Shown here: piece by piece, positions 8,461 to 17,125 of the stretch | How positions within the stretch are numbered: the first letter of the stretch is position 1 | Layout: the number at the start of each line of letters is the position of its first letter | Assembly (NCBI RefSeq): GCF_006714895.1 | Contig: NZ_VFME01000001.1 | Coordinates: 2,232,001-2,296,000 of the forward strand | DNA: 64,000 nucleotides | Direction of reading: 5' to 3' | Source of the DNA: Gramella sp. Hel_I_59 | GTDB lineage: Bacteria > Bacteroidota > Bacteroidia > Flavobacteriales > Flavobacteriaceae | Made by a program: the position numbers and the translations under genes | Notes under the pieces: model-generated | Told to the model about the DNA's origin: nothing | Seen by the model: only the letters and a program-made list of their open reading frames with translations | Database searches by the model: none

Positions 8461-8940
8461 ATGGCATTTTGGAAAAATCTAAATTTTACTTTAAAAAGGA
8501 AACCAAACAATCCGACTGAATTTGTCCAAAGATTTATTCATGATTGTAAAAAGAGCCGTGTTCAATTAGAAATAATTAGAGAAGACCAGGTTCTACTTCA
8601 AGTGGATTCACTCCGATATACTCCCTCATGGTTTAAAATTTTCAAAATAGATCAAGAAGAATTTAAAAATGGATATGCAATATTCTTTATTATAGATCAG
8701 GAAGAATTAGAAAAAAACCGAAAATATATCGAATTAAAAAAGTCAGATTTAGAACTTCTGGAACATGATGAAATGTTTGAAAACACTCCAATAAAAACAT
8801 TTGTGAAATTTATTAAGCAGACAAACGATCCGATTAAACTAGGCTTGGAAATGAAGAATATAATCAATGTTATTTTTAAAACAAATGAAAAAGATCCACA
8901 AGCACTTTTTAATTTAAGATATTTAGATGTTAGGGGTTAA
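8461..8940 (+). CDS. Hypothetical cassette protein
   Basis: 159 aa, not recognised. Rich in Lys, Glu and Ile with no signal peptide or membrane helix, so probably cytosolic. The only gene in a short cassette between attC 5 and attC 6. Confidence 0.6.
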   Translation: MAFWKNLNFTLKRKPNNPTEFVQRFIHDCKKSRVQLEIIREDQVLLQVDSLRYTPSWFKIFKIDQEEFKNGYAIFFIIDQEELEKNRKYIELKKSDLELLEHDEMFENTPIKTFVKFIKQTNDPIKLGLEMKNIINVIFKTNEKDPQALFNLRYLDVRG

Positions 8941-8948
8941 ACGCCAGT

Positions 8949-9081
8949 TGCCAACATCGGTTCATCGCAAATAACGGGTATTGCCGAAAAAGTGTAATTT
9001 TAGAAACCAGGAAAGAAAACAACTAAGCCGACAAGTCCGCGTCCCTAATCCCGCAACTTGCGATAACCGTAACCGTTAGAG
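8949..9081 (+). repeat. attC 6 (type B)
   Basis: R'' TGCCAAC (8949-8955), R' GTTAGAG (9075-9081). Unpaired C; right spacer TAACC. Confidence 0.92.
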
Positions 9082-9098
9082 GCAATAATTTTACACAG

Positions 9099-9971
9099 AT
9101 GAGAATTACATATTTTTTTATTGCGTTCCTTATAATTAGTTGTTCAACTCAAAAAAAAGGATTTGTAGAATATGATGATTTACTATATAAAGGACTGATT
9201 GAATATAAAGATCAAGAATATAAAAGTGCTTTAGATCATTTAGAACAAGCCATAGATATTTTACCTAAAGAAGATGAAAAATCATATTTCTATGCTGCCG
9301 CAGCTGCTTTTCATTTAAACCAAGATAAAAAAGCCAAAAATATACTCAGGTCAGCTTTAGAAAATACATATGTAAACCAAGATTATTTCAACAATTTTAA
9401 AGAATTTGTTCCTTTTAAAAACAAAACGATATTTAATGAATTAGATGAGAATTTTTCCAAACACACTCAAACATTTTATGCCAATTTAGAACACCCAGAA
9501 ATTTTTAAAGAACTTGATAGTTTACTAGATGCTGATCAAAAAGTTCGCACGGATGGTAGTTCTACAGAAAAAATGGTTAAAACTGATTCAACTAACATTG
9601 TTCGTCTAATAGAAATCACTAAAAAATATGGGTGGCAAGATAAAGGACAATTATTGCTATGGCACCAAAGAGGAACCTATAAGGAACAAAATTGGGTTTG
9701 GAATTATTTCAAGCCTTTCATAAATAAGGAAATTGAAAAAGGAAAAATCAGAAAAAGCTTCTGGGTTCAATATGAAGAGTTTGAAAATGTTATCAATGAG
9801 AAATATCAGCTTTATGGAATGTACCCTCATAACTATGATATGTTTCCTTTGAAAGATCCGAAAAACGTTGACAAAAGAAGAGATTCTTTAGGTTTACAAC
9901 CATTATGGGTAATGAACAAGATTTATGATTGGCCTTTACCTGATAATTACGACAAAAATTACAGCCTCTAA
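9099..9971 (+). CDS. DUF6624-like lipoprotein with TPR (copy 1)
   Basis: 290 aa. Lipoprotein signal MRITYFFIAFLIISC with Cys15. Residues 25-80 resemble one and a half tetratricopeptide repeats (LYKGLIEYKDQEYKSALDHLEQAIDILP). Residues 165-285 (ITKKYGWQDKGQLLLWHQRG, YQLYGMYPHNY, VDKRRDSLGLQPLW) resemble DUF6624. Function unknown. The stop codon lies in the R'' box of attC 7. The whole cassette recurs at 58044-59061; the coding sequences differ by one visible base (Ala/Ser in the AAAAAF segment). Confidence 0.78.
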   Translation: MRITYFFIAFLIISCSTQKKGFVEYDDLLYKGLIEYKDQEYKSALDHLEQAIDILPKEDEKSYFYAAAAAFHLNQDKKAKNILRSALENTYVNQDYFNNFKEFVPFKNKTIFNELDENFSKHTQTFYANLEHPEIFKELDSLLDADQKVRTDGSSTEKMVKTDSTNIVRLIEITKKYGWQDKGQLLLWHQRGTYKEQNWVWNYFKPFINKEIEKGKIRKSFWVQYEEFENVINEKYQLYGMYPHNYDMFPLKDPKNVDKRRDSLGLQPLWVMNKIYDWPLPDNYDKNYSL

Positions 9972-10098
9972 CATCGGTTCATCGCCAATAAGCGGCACCG
10001 TTAGTAAGAAAATAATTAACTTGACAAACATACTAATACTAAGCCGACAAATCCGCGTCCCTTACTCCGCCAACTGGCGATAACCGAGACCGTTGTAG
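9966..10098 (+). repeat. attC 7 (type A)
   Basis: R'' CTCTAAC (9966-9972), R' GTTGTAG (10092-10098). Unpaired C; spacer AGACC. Almost identical to attC 54, its duplicate, with one visible base difference. Confidence 0.93.
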
Positions 10099-10165
10099 CC
10101 AATTTTATATTTGGATTCAGGATTGTAACTTGAAAAACTCAAGAAGAATAAAGCTTCAAATGTTG

Positions 10166-10624
10166 CTAATTGAATAGCAAACCAAATACTCCACCGACTA
10201 AAGCTTCGGACATATTGGAAGCTCCATGTGGATTAAAAGAGTCACGTATTCTATAACTAACGTCATCGTCTAATAACATGCTTCTATGTTCCAAAACCAT
10301 TTCACTTTCCCCGATAGAATCATCTTCCAAAAATAGTGTAGTGAGAAAGTTCGTTTCTGGTTTATATATATTAGTAGAACCACTATAATTATATACATCA
10401 CTAGTCGCGGAATATGTGTCGTATAAATTTTTTGTACTATTATATAATACTAAAGTATACTTGCTCTTATAAAGATCTTGATTATTTGCGAAATAAGTTG
10501 GACTTGAAGTAGAAATGTCAGAACTTAAATTACTGGTATTTAAAGCTGAGTCTTTAATTTGAGCATGAATAGATATACTAAACATAAGAAATGAAATAAA
10601 TAATATTGGTTTTAGACTCTTCAT
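10166..10624 (-). CDS. Secreted hypothetical protein, reverse-oriented cassette gene
   Basis: 152 aa on the - strand. MKSLKPILFISFLMFSISIHAQ is a good Sec signal peptide cleaved after HA. The mature part is rich in Ser, Tyr and Asn and not recognised. It is the only intact gene of the window that runs against its cassette. It cannot be read from an upstream cassette promoter, so it should have its own promoter within 10625-10780, though I see no clear TAnnTTTG there. Confidence 0.6.
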   Translation of the reverse strand: MKSLKPILFISFLMFSISIHAQIKDSALNTSNLSSDISTSSPTYFANNQDLYKSKYTLVLYNSTKNLYDTYSATSDVYNYSGSTNIYKPETNFLTTLFLEDDSIGESEMVLEHRSMLLDDDVSYRIRDSFNPHGASNMSEALVGGVFGLLFN

Positions 10625-10780
10625 ATTTGAGGAATAAATCGGTTCATACCCGTCTTAAAAACGGAGTTTACTAGAAAACTTTCTAAAGTAACTATTACTA
10701 TAACTGTTATGGTCTAAAAATAGTACATTTCAATTTAATTAATGATCAGGTAAATTCATATTAGTAGTTGATAAAACTGG

Positions 10781-10913
10781 CAACAACAACGGTTAATCGC
10801 CAATAAGCGGCACCATTAGAAGGAAAATATTTATCTTGACCAACAAACCAATACTAAGCCGACAAATCCGCGTCCCCTACTCCGCCAACTGGCGATAACC
10901 GAGACCGTTGTAT
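10781..10913 (+). repeat. attC 8 (type A)
   Basis: R'' CAACAAC (10781-10787), R' GTTGTAT (10907-10913). Unpaired A. Complementarity with the cassette start at 10092 runs to base 17 with mispairs at 6 (A/A) and 11 (A/C). Confidence 0.92.
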
Positions 10914-10925
10914 GCAATTTTACAA

Positions 10926-11645
10926 ATGAAAGATCAAAGCAAATTATTCTTATTAACTGAGGAAGGTTTCCAGTGGTACCCAAATAGTATTCAGTTTTTA
11001 GATAAACATTTTATGGTCCTTATCAAGAAAAATGATAATGTCAAAAATGATGAGTTATATCCAAGAATTAAGAATTTATCGTACTCCCTTCAATATATTC
11101 AGTTTATAAAAAAGGTTATTTCAGATATTAATCTGACCTCCGTTTTATGGACACAAAATGTAAAAGCTTTGGTCATTCAAGGAGCTTCTGTAATTGAATC
11201 AATATTTGATTATTTAGTTAAGTGTAATGGTCTAGCCAACAAAACTGAATGGTCTAAGGTCAGAGCATTAAATACATCTGAATATCAAATAGAAAATAAG
11301 AAGTTTAAAAACGAGGTTATTATTCACGAAAAACTTGATTCAGAAAAAGATATGCAAATGTCATTTGACCAAATGGCAAAAAAGGTAGAGAAGAAAAAAC
11401 TACTAGGAGAAAATTATCAACACTACAGTAGTATAAATGCTCTTAGAAAATTAAGAAATAAAATACATATTCATGATTCAGAGCATTATTTAGATACTGA
11501 CTGGAACAATTTCAATGATTCACAATATCAATTAGTTTGCAAAATTTTACACTCAATTTTGACATCAGAATTATTTGAAGACAGTGATTATACAGACAAA
11601 TTTGATTTTTTGATTAGTTCTTTCAAAAAGAATATAGAAATGTAA
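10926..11645 (+). CDS. Hypothetical protein, possibly HEPN-like
   Basis: 239 aa from ATG 10926; an in-frame TTG at 10908 lies inside R' and is unlikely to be used. Residues 75-100 (VKALVIQGASVIESIFDYLVK) and LRKLRNKIHIHDSEHYLD near residue 180 recall the helices and RNxxxH-type motif of HEPN domains, but the match is loose. Cytosolic. Sole gene of its cassette. Confidence 0.6.
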   Translation: MKDQSKLFLLTEEGFQWYPNSIQFLDKHFMVLIKKNDNVKNDELYPRIKNLSYSLQYIQFIKKVISDINLTSVLWTQNVKALVIQGASVIESIFDYLVKCNGLANKTEWSKVRALNTSEYQIENKKFKNEVIIHEKLDSEKDMQMSFDQMAKKVEKKKLLGENYQHYSSINALRKLRNKIHIHDSEHYLDTDWNNFNDSQYQLVCKILHSILTSELFEDSDYTDKFDFLISSFKKNIEM

Positions 11646-11812
11646 AACTGCACACAACAACGGTTAATCGCCAATAAGCGGCAGCGTTAAGAAAGAAAAT
11701 AATTATCTTGACCAACGAAACAATACTAAGCCGACAAATCCGCGTCCCTTACTCCGCCAACTGGCGATAACCGTATTCCAAGGTTAAATCCAAGCCTTTT
11801 GTGCTAATTTTT

Positions 11813-12799
11813 TCAGGCTGCAAATCTTTGTAATTCCACATAAGGCGTTCCTCTCTTCACCACTGCAAACACTCTGGATAACAGTTTATTGCGGACATTG
11901 TTTAGCGCAATCATCTTTAACTTACCTTCCTCCCGCTTTTTCTTATAATATTGCCGTAATTCACTGTCATATTGAATGGCTGTACAGGCCGCCATGCTAA
12001 GCAGGCTCTTCATTTGCCGATCTCCCATCGGGTGGCATTTTCGCTTTTTGTGAATACTGCTTCCCGAACTATGACCAAAGGGAGCCGTCCCACAATAACT
12101 GGAGAATTGGCGCCAGCTATTAAAGCGTTCAAAATTATTGGTGTGATAAAGCAACTGGGCGCCTACAACTAAACCAACACCTTTTAAAGAAGTGATCAAC
12201 TTATAATTTTGCGATAATGCCTCAGAAGTCTTTATCAGTGATTTTAGTTGCTTCTCTATTTTATTTATTTGAGAAGTCAGGTGAGTAATAGAGCTTACAA
12301 GCGTTTTACAACAGGTATCTGTAGAACTGCTGCTGAGCAACTTTTTCAGCTCTGAAAGGGTATTCTTCAATCCCGTACGACTACGAACCAGCTGATCACG
12401 CAAAGCCAGCAACCTGCCTACTTCTAATAGTTCATTATCTTTCAGCTCACTCGGTGAAAGTTCCTCACGGTGAAGCCAGCCATACCTGGCGATCATCATG
12501 GCATCTACCACGTCATTCTTCTCTCTGATCACTCCGGAAGAACGTTTGATTACTACAGGATTTTCCTGTACATATACCTGCTTCTTTGAAGATAAATACA
12601 ACGCTAACTTCAAGGAATAATGACCGGTATTCTCAAAACAGAAAAACACTTTTTGTTCCTTACCGTTAGCCCATTGCAACAAGGCTTTATAACCCTTCAC
12701 ATCATTACTGAACTCCCGATGGGAACTACGATTGTAAGCATAGGCATCTAACTTGTTTTTTGAAACATCAATTCCGATTACTTCTTGGTAATTTTTCAT
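11813..12799 (-). CDS. IS110-family DEDD transposase, copy 1
   Basis: 328 aa. N-terminal RuvC-like DEDD domain: IGIDVSKNKLDAYAY (Asp11), CFENTGHYS (Glu near 57) and NDVVDAMMIARYG (Asp near 98-101). C-terminal Transposase_20 domain with LITSLKGVGLVVGAQLL and CGTAPFGHSSGSS, which carries the conserved serine region. These enzymes recombine the circular IS with a target using an RNA from the element's non-coding end. All three complete copies translate identically. Confidence 0.95.
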   Translation of the reverse strand: MKNYQEVIGIDVSKNKLDAYAYNRSSHREFSNDVKGYKALLQWANGKEQKVFFCFENTGHYSLKLALYLSSKKQVYVQENPVVIKRSSGVIREKNDVVDAMMIARYGWLHREELSPSELKDNELLEVGRLLALRDQLVRSRTGLKNTLSELKKLLSSSSTDTCCKTLVSSITHLTSQINKIEKQLKSLIKTSEALSQNYKLITSLKGVGLVVGAQLLYHTNNFERFNSWRQFSSYCGTAPFGHSSGSSIHKKRKCHPMGDRQMKSLLSMAACTAIQYDSELRQYYKKKREEGKLKMIALNNVRNKLLSRVFAVVKRGTPYVELQRFAA

Positions 12800-12963
12800 A
12801 TTTTTAAAAAATTATTATTTGAAGGGCGCATTAACTAACTCCTTTAACGGGTCCATAATAAGACCTGGTATTCCAAATGGTTCTTGCTGCCCGTATGAAG
12901 AATGGAGGACTCTTACGGCTATTGGATCTGTAATCTCGAGACCGTTTTAGTTCTCCTCCTTCT
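12800..12963 (-). ncRNA. Predicted bridge (seek) RNA of IS copy 1
   Basis: The leader before the transposase carries, in RNA order on the - strand, AACGGTCTCG (complement of 12937-12946), equal to the target strand of attC up to the insertion point; ATAGCCG (12916-12922), which pairs with the other target half CGGTTAT with one G-T wobble; TTGGAATACC (12867-12876), equal to the junction of the circularised IS ends; and TTAAAGG (12841-12847), which pairs with the left end CCTTTA. Two target and two donor guides in this order match the IS110 bridge-RNA scheme. The ends are approximate. Equivalent RNAs lie at about 24106-24269 and 48378-48541. Confidence 0.7.
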
Positions 12964-12969
12964 TCATCT

Positions 12970-12977
12970 CAAAGGTA
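12970..12977 (-). promoter_or_regulatory. -10 box for bridge RNA/transposase
   Basis: On the - strand TACCTTTG fits TAnnTTTG. It lies 25 bases inside the IS end and ahead of the guide segments, so it could drive both the RNA and the transposase. The same box is present in the copies at 24276 and 48548. Confidence 0.5.
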
Positions 12978-13040
12978 TATTTATTAATAAGCGAAGTAAA
13001 GGAGACCGTTGGTTGCAATTTTTAAACAGATAAATATTTA

Positions 13041-13805
13041 ATGACTAATTGTATTATTTGTGATTCTAAAAATGATTCAAATTCGATTGAACATATTATC
13101 CCAGAAAGTCTAGGAAATCAACATTATACTCTAGAAAGAGGAGAACTTTGTGATAAGTGCAATAATTTATTCTCCAAATTTGAGAATAAAGCATTGTCAA
13201 ATTCGGTATTTGCTATGGAAAGAGCTCGACTGGGAATAAAAACTAAGAAAGGCAAAACTGCTAAGGGAAAAGTTGACAAATTAGAAATAGAAGGAAATAA
13301 AGATTTCAAGAAAGACCATGTTGACATTAAAGGATTAGATAAAGAAAACTTTAAAAATTATAATCCTAAAACCAGAATTGGTCAAGTTTACGTTAAAGCA
13401 TTTGACCAAAGTGAAAATGCTGTATCAAAATTTCTATTGATGGTAGCAATTGAATCAATATACAAATCTCAAAAGAAACTTTTTTATAGATATGATTTCA
13501 AGGAGTTAAAAGAATATCTTACTAATCAAAATACAAAGGATTGGGTATTTATAACCGCCGATAAATCTTTAGAAGGTTCAAAAAGTATTCCCACATTTTT
13601 AGATAAATACAGATTAAAAAAGATAAAGTGTAAACTGAGATTTAAAGAGGTTTCAGATGATATTTTATTATTCAATTATGATTTAGGAGGGATATCCATG
13701 ATTATTAATCTGTTAAATAGAAATTTGAAATGGCTAGAAAGATTTGACGAAAAGACAATTTACCCAGAGCATTTTAGAAAAAAAACAGCAACCAACATCG
13801 GTTAA
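13041..13805 (+). CDS. HNH-endonuclease-like protein
   Basis: 254 aa. Cys4-Cys7, EHIIPESLGN (His18) and CDKCNNLFSKFENKAL (Cys37, Cys40) form the zinc-bound HNH core of the IPESLGG-type family. The remainder is helical and not recognised. A DNA- or RNA-cleaving role is inferred from the core. Its last residues (TNIG, stop) come from attC 10. It follows IS copy 1, which separates it from any upstream cassette promoter. Confidence 0.78.
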   Translation: MTNCIICDSKNDSNSIEHIIPESLGNQHYTLERGELCDKCNNLFSKFENKALSNSVFAMERARLGIKTKKGKTAKGKVDKLEIEGNKDFKKDHVDIKGLDKENFKNYNPKTRIGQVYVKAFDQSENAVSKFLLMVAIESIYKSQKKLFYRYDFKELKEYLTNQNTKDWVFITADKSLEGSKSIPTFLDKYRLKKIKCKLRFKEVSDDILLFNYDLGGISMIINLLNRNLKWLERFDEKTIYPEHFRKKTATNIG

Positions 13806-13922
13806 TCGCAAATAACGGGTATTGTCAAAAAAGTGTAATTTTAGAAACCAAGAAAGAAAATAGTTAAGCCGACAAGTCCGCGTCATTAATCCCGCAACTT
13901 GCGATAACCGTAACCGTTGGCA
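13790..13922 (+). repeat. attC 10 (type B)
   Basis: R'' AACCAAC (13790-13796), R' GTTGGCA (13916-13922). Unpaired A; the centre reads GTCATTAATCCCG, a small variant. Codes for the end of the HNH-like gene. Confidence 0.92.
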
Positions 13923-13946
13923 ATAATACTTAAACAGCGAATTGAA

Positions 13947-14624
13947 TTGCAAAATAGATTTTACCAATTATCTCAAAAGGAAAAAAGGAAGTTCTATCTA
14001 AATCTGACTACTATTATTTTAGTGATTCTCATTCCCGTTTTTGCACTCTCTTTTTATTTCAAAATCTATTTTCTAGCACCATTAATTTTCTGGATCCTAC
14101 TTTCAATTACAGCTCCATTTTTCGATATACCATCAATGATTAAAAATGGAAAATTGAAATACGAATCATCGCTTTTAATTTCAGAAAAAGAAAAAAACAA
14201 CCAAATAAAAATACACGGAGGATCGCTATTTGACTATTACTTTGTTTTAAACGATCAAGATAAGGGAAGTAAAAGAAGAAATATAATTCTCTTAGAATAT
14301 TTAAATGGTATCCTCGAAATAATTGAATCAAACATAGAAAAACCAAACTTAAAAATTACAGGAACTACATATATTTTGAACGAAAGAACGGCGAATAAAA
14401 TCGGTTTCAAAGTTCAAAAAATGGATACAATTCAATTAATTATCCTGCTTCTAAATTATCCAAACCTGATTTTCACAAAATCTTTCTCTCATAAAAAATT
14501 ATCCTTTCCAGACTTGAAGAAAATTAAAACATATGAATCTAGTATTAAAGAATTGGATGAGAATAAACAGAAAATTACTAAAATTAGAAATACAATAAAA
14601 AGTACTATTGCCAACATCGGTTAA
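13947..14624 (+). CDS. Membrane protein, unknown
   Basis: About 225 aa. The frame is open from TTG 13917 inside the R' box, but TTG 13947 is the first plausible start; no ATG precedes the membrane part. Two hydrophobic helices follow (LTTIILVILIPVFALSFYF and FLAPLIFWILLSITAPFF), then a soluble domain of about 150 residues. Function unknown. C-terminal residues ANIG are encoded by attC 11. Confidence 0.6.
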   Translation: MQNRFYQLSQKEKRKFYLNLTTIILVILIPVFALSFYFKIYFLAPLIFWILLSITAPFFDIPSMIKNGKLKYESSLLISEKEKNNQIKIHGGSLFDYYFVLNDQDKGSKRRNIILLEYLNGILEIIESNIEKPNLKITGTTYILNERTANKIGFKVQKMDTIQLIILLLNYPNLIFTKSFSHKKLSFPDLKKIKTYESSIKELDENKQKITKIRNTIKSTIANIG

Positions 14625-14741
14625 TCGCAAATAACGGGTATTGTAGAAAAAGTGTAATTTTAGAAACCAATAAAGAAAATGGTTAAGCCGACAAGTCCGC
14701 GTCCCTACTCCCGCAACTTGCGATAACCGTAACCGTTGCCT
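14609..14741 (+). repeat. attC 11 (type B)
   Basis: R'' TGCCAAC (14609-14615), R' GTTGCCT (14735-14741). Unpaired A; spacer TAACC. Confidence 0.92.
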
Positions 14742-14773
14742 GCAATTCACCAATAGTATTACAACGAAGAAAA

Positions 14774-15307
14774 ATGAAATGTTATATAATAGTGGAGAAT
14801 ATCCAAACTGACGTCATTGAAAAAGTGTTGATGAATTTAGCAAATCTGTATGCTAGTACAGAGTTTGTCAGAGGAATTGAGCTATTCAGAAAAAAAGGTT
14901 CTACTGATTCATTCTTAATCTTATTCACCAATACTCCTGACATTGAAAGATTCAATTACTTCGTAAATTATATTGAATATCCAATAGGGCTTGAAAATCA
15001 CTCACCATTTACTCGGGGTTTTTATAGAACTGATCAGATTGATGAAGATTACGACTTTAAAATTGGCGATTGGATAATGGTTTTCATTTCTAAGACTGAT
15101 AAAGAGTATGACAATGTTCATATTACGAATAGCTCTAATCGAAACTACGTCTTTGATTTTGGAGGCTCAGTAAAAGCCCTTGATTCAATTGAGGAAAAAT
15201 TTGAATTGATCGCTACAGATATTGAAAATTATAATCATATAATTGATATACATCCAAGTGAGGACTTTGAACAGAAAAATCACAAAGCCTGGTGGAAGTT
15301 TTGGTAA
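14774..15307 (+). CDS. Hypothetical cytosolic protein
   Basis: 177 aa, not recognised. No signal or membrane segment. Residues 1-75 look like an alternating strand/helix domain (MKCYIIVENIQTD, SFLILFTNTPDIERF). It ends with an aromatic tail AWWKFW. Sole gene of its cassette. Confidence 0.6.
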   Translation: MKCYIIVENIQTDVIEKVLMNLANLYASTEFVRGIELFRKKGSTDSFLILFTNTPDIERFNYFVNYIEYPIGLENHSPFTRGFYRTDQIDEDYDFKIGDWIMVFISKTDKEYDNVHITNSSNRNYVFDFGGSVKALDSIEEKFELIATDIENYNHIIDIHPSEDFEQKNHKAWWKFW

Positions 15308-15367
15308 AAAGTAAAGGCTAGTTAACTATTAAGTTTTTTAATAATATTTAGTATCCTAAAGAACTGC

Positions 15368-15500
15368 AGGCAACATCGGTTAATCGCAAATAACGGGTAT
15401 TGTCGAAAAAGTGTAATTTTAGAAACCAAGAAAAAAAAGAGTTAATCCGACAAGTCCGCGTCCCTACTCCCGCAACTTGCGATAACCGTAACCGTTGGCA
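15368..15500 (+). repeat. attC 12 (type B)
   Basis: R'' AGGCAAC (15368-15374), R' GTTGGCA (15494-15500). Unpaired A. Confidence 0.92.
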
Positions 15501-15526
15501 ACAAGCTTCAGAAAAATTTTGAATAA

Positions 15527-16066
15527 ATGAATTTTAATAAAAAAGATCAAGTAGTAATTTTTGAAAACGCAATAAGTTGGATAGTTGTACTAGGAATGTT
15601 TATTTATGGATTTGGTAAAATACTTCAATTTGATGGAGCTGCTGAAATTGATAAAACTGTTGCTGAATTAAAAGGAATGGAACTAATGTGGGCCTTTTAT
15701 GGATATTCAAAAGCATTCGCTTTAACTCTAGGAGTTTTTGAAATAGTTGGAGGAATACTTATCTTATTTAGACGAACTAGACTTATTGGATGTCTATTTA
15801 CTTCTACAATCCTTATCAATGTTATAATTCAAGATATAATATTTGAAATACCTATCGGAGCTTTAAGAGCGGCAATTTTGTATCAATTAATTATCTTGAT
15901 TATCTTATGGCTAAATAGAGAAAGAATTAAAAAAGTTCTAAAGGTTTTATTAGAAAAGAAAAAAATAAAACAAACTAAAACAAAACTATTTTTAAAATTT
16001 CTTATTGCATTTGGAATCTTTGTTGGGTTAAGAATATTTGAATATTATCTGACTATAAAGTGGTAA
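15527..16066 (+). CDS. DoxX-like membrane protein
   Basis: 179 aa with four to five hydrophobic helices. The arrangement SWIVVLGMFIYGFGKILQF, GYSKAFALTLGVFEIVGGILILF, then a third and fourth helix resembles the DoxX/DoxD four-helix family. Expected in the inner membrane. A charged loop of Lys residues near 150 is followed by one more helix. Molecular role unknown. Confidence 0.65.
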   Translation: MNFNKKDQVVIFENAISWIVVLGMFIYGFGKILQFDGAAEIDKTVAELKGMELMWAFYGYSKAFALTLGVFEIVGGILILFRRTRLIGCLFTSTILINVIIQDIIFEIPIGALRAAILYQLIILIILWLNRERIKKVLKVLLEKKKIKQTKTKLFLKFLIAFGIFVGLRIFEYYLTIKW

Positions 16067-16073
16067 AGCCAGT

Positions 16074-16206
16074 TGCCAACAACGGTTCATCGCCAATAGA
16101 CGGCAGCGTTAGAAGGAAAATAATTAACTTGACCAACAAAACAATACTAAGCCGACAAATCCGCGTCCCCTACTCCGCCAACTGGCGATAACCGAGAACG
16201 TTAGGC
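16074..16206 (+). repeat. attC 13 (type A)
   Basis: R'' TGCCAAC (16074-16080), R' GTTAGGC (16200-16206). Unpaired C; spacer AGAAC. Confidence 0.92.
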
Positions 16207-16211
16207 ATCAT

Positions 16212-16946
16212 ATGAAAAAAATCCTGCTTCCAATAATAATCTTACTTCTATTTCTTTCTTGTAGCCAAAACTCAAAGACAGATTTTGAATATGGAAATTT
16301 ATGGAGAATCGAATCCAAAAGTGGAATTGTATCATTCATATTTGGAACTGCTCACTTGTATTCAAGTAGTGATATCCAAATTTCAGAAAATGTTATTTCA
16401 AAACTAAAAAAATGTAACGTGCTTGCTTTGGAAACTGATATAATGAACGATTCAGATCGAAAAAGGTTTAATGAGATTACAACGCCGAATTCTTTATTAA
16501 ATTGGTATAGAGTTATTAATGAAAATTACGGAGATGAACTTGCATTTATGGAACACGAACTGACTGAAATATCCAAAGAATCAAATATGCATTTGACAGG
16601 TTTGGAATCCAACAAAGAGATTTATTTGATAATGAAAGAAAATTCAGGAGTCAAAATCCATGAAAAAAACTTAACCGATGAACAAATTCTAGATAATTAT
16701 CAAAAAATGTCAAAACTTTACGAAGCAGAATCAATTCAGAAATTATATGAAGAGATGAAAATTCAATCAGGAGATAAAACCACAAAATTATTGGTGGATG
16801 ATAGAAATGAAAATTGGATAGATAATATAGCAACACTTATTGAAAAAGACAGAACATTTATCGCCGTTGGAGCTGGACATTTAGCAGGAAAAAAAGGAGT
16901 TTTACATTTACTTCAGAAAGAAGGTTATAAATTAAAACGAATTTAA
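16212..16946 (+). CDS. TraB/GumN-family lipoprotein
   Basis: 244 aa. Lipoprotein signal with LFLSC (Cys17). LWRIESKSGIVSFIFGTAHLYSS and, at the C-terminus, FIAVGAGHLAGKKGVLHLLQKEGYKL are the two signature segments of the TraB/GumN family (PF01963), including the paired GTxH and GxGH motifs proposed for metal-dependent hydrolysis. Probably on the periplasmic side. ATG lies 6 bases after the R' box. Confidence 0.85.
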   Translation: MKKILLPIIILLLFLSCSQNSKTDFEYGNLWRIESKSGIVSFIFGTAHLYSSSDIQISENVISKLKKCNVLALETDIMNDSDRKRFNEITTPNSLLNWYRVINENYGDELAFMEHELTEISKESNMHLTGLESNKEIYLIMKENSGVKIHEKNLTDEQILDNYQKMSKLYEAESIQKLYEEMKIQSGDKTTKLLVDDRNENWIDNIATLIEKDRTFIAVGAGHLAGKKGVLHLLQKEGYKLKRI

Positions 16947-16960
16947 GTGAGACATACGAT

Positions 16961-17093
16961 GCCTAACATCGGTTCATCGCAAATAACGGGTTTAGTCGAA
17001 AAAGTGTAATTTTAGAAACCAGGAAAGAAAATATTTAATCCGACAAGTCCGCGTCCCTACTCCCGCAACTTGCGATAACCGTAACCGTTGGCA
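16961..17093 (+). repeat. attC 14 (type B)
   Basis: R'' GCCTAAC (16961-16967), R' GTTGGCA (17087-17093). Unpaired C. GATGCCTAAC is an exact complement of the cassette start GTTAGGCATC at 16200. Confidence 0.93.
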
Positions 17094-17125
17094 ATAATTT
17101 ACTAGAAAACGCAGTTATCAAATAG

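Larger units (their letters stand above)
11774..13002 (-). mobile_element. IS110-family element, copy 1
   Basis: 1,229 bp from TATTCCAAGG to AGTAAAGG (either boundary may shift by one G). There is no target duplication and no terminal inverted repeat, as usual for IS110. Transposase on the - strand, 39 bp of non-coding sequence behind it and about 203 bp in front. Copies at 23080 and 47352 have the same length and encode the same protein; a fourth begins at 63354. All sit at the same base of a type A attC and in the same orientation. The long non-coding part is upstream of the gene, the IS110 rather than the IS1111 arrangement. Confidence 0.93.
11652..13014 (+). repeat. attC 9 (type A), interrupted by IS copy 1
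   Basis: R'' ACACAAC (11652-11658) and left arm with unpaired A; the site continues to ATAACCG ending at 11773, is broken by the IS (11774-13002), then resumes AGACC and R' GTTGGTT (13008-13014). Without the IS it is an ordinary 133-bp type A site. Confidence 0.9.

Noticed and set aside
11972..12172. 66-residue plus-strand frame repeated in each IS copy (also 23278, 47550, 63552)
   Set aside because: It lies entirely antisense inside the transposase gene and is repeated only because the IS is.
11774..13002. Target-site duplication around the IS
   Set aside because: The attC reads uninterrupted when the IS is removed, except for a one-base G ambiguity; IS110 elements make no duplication.
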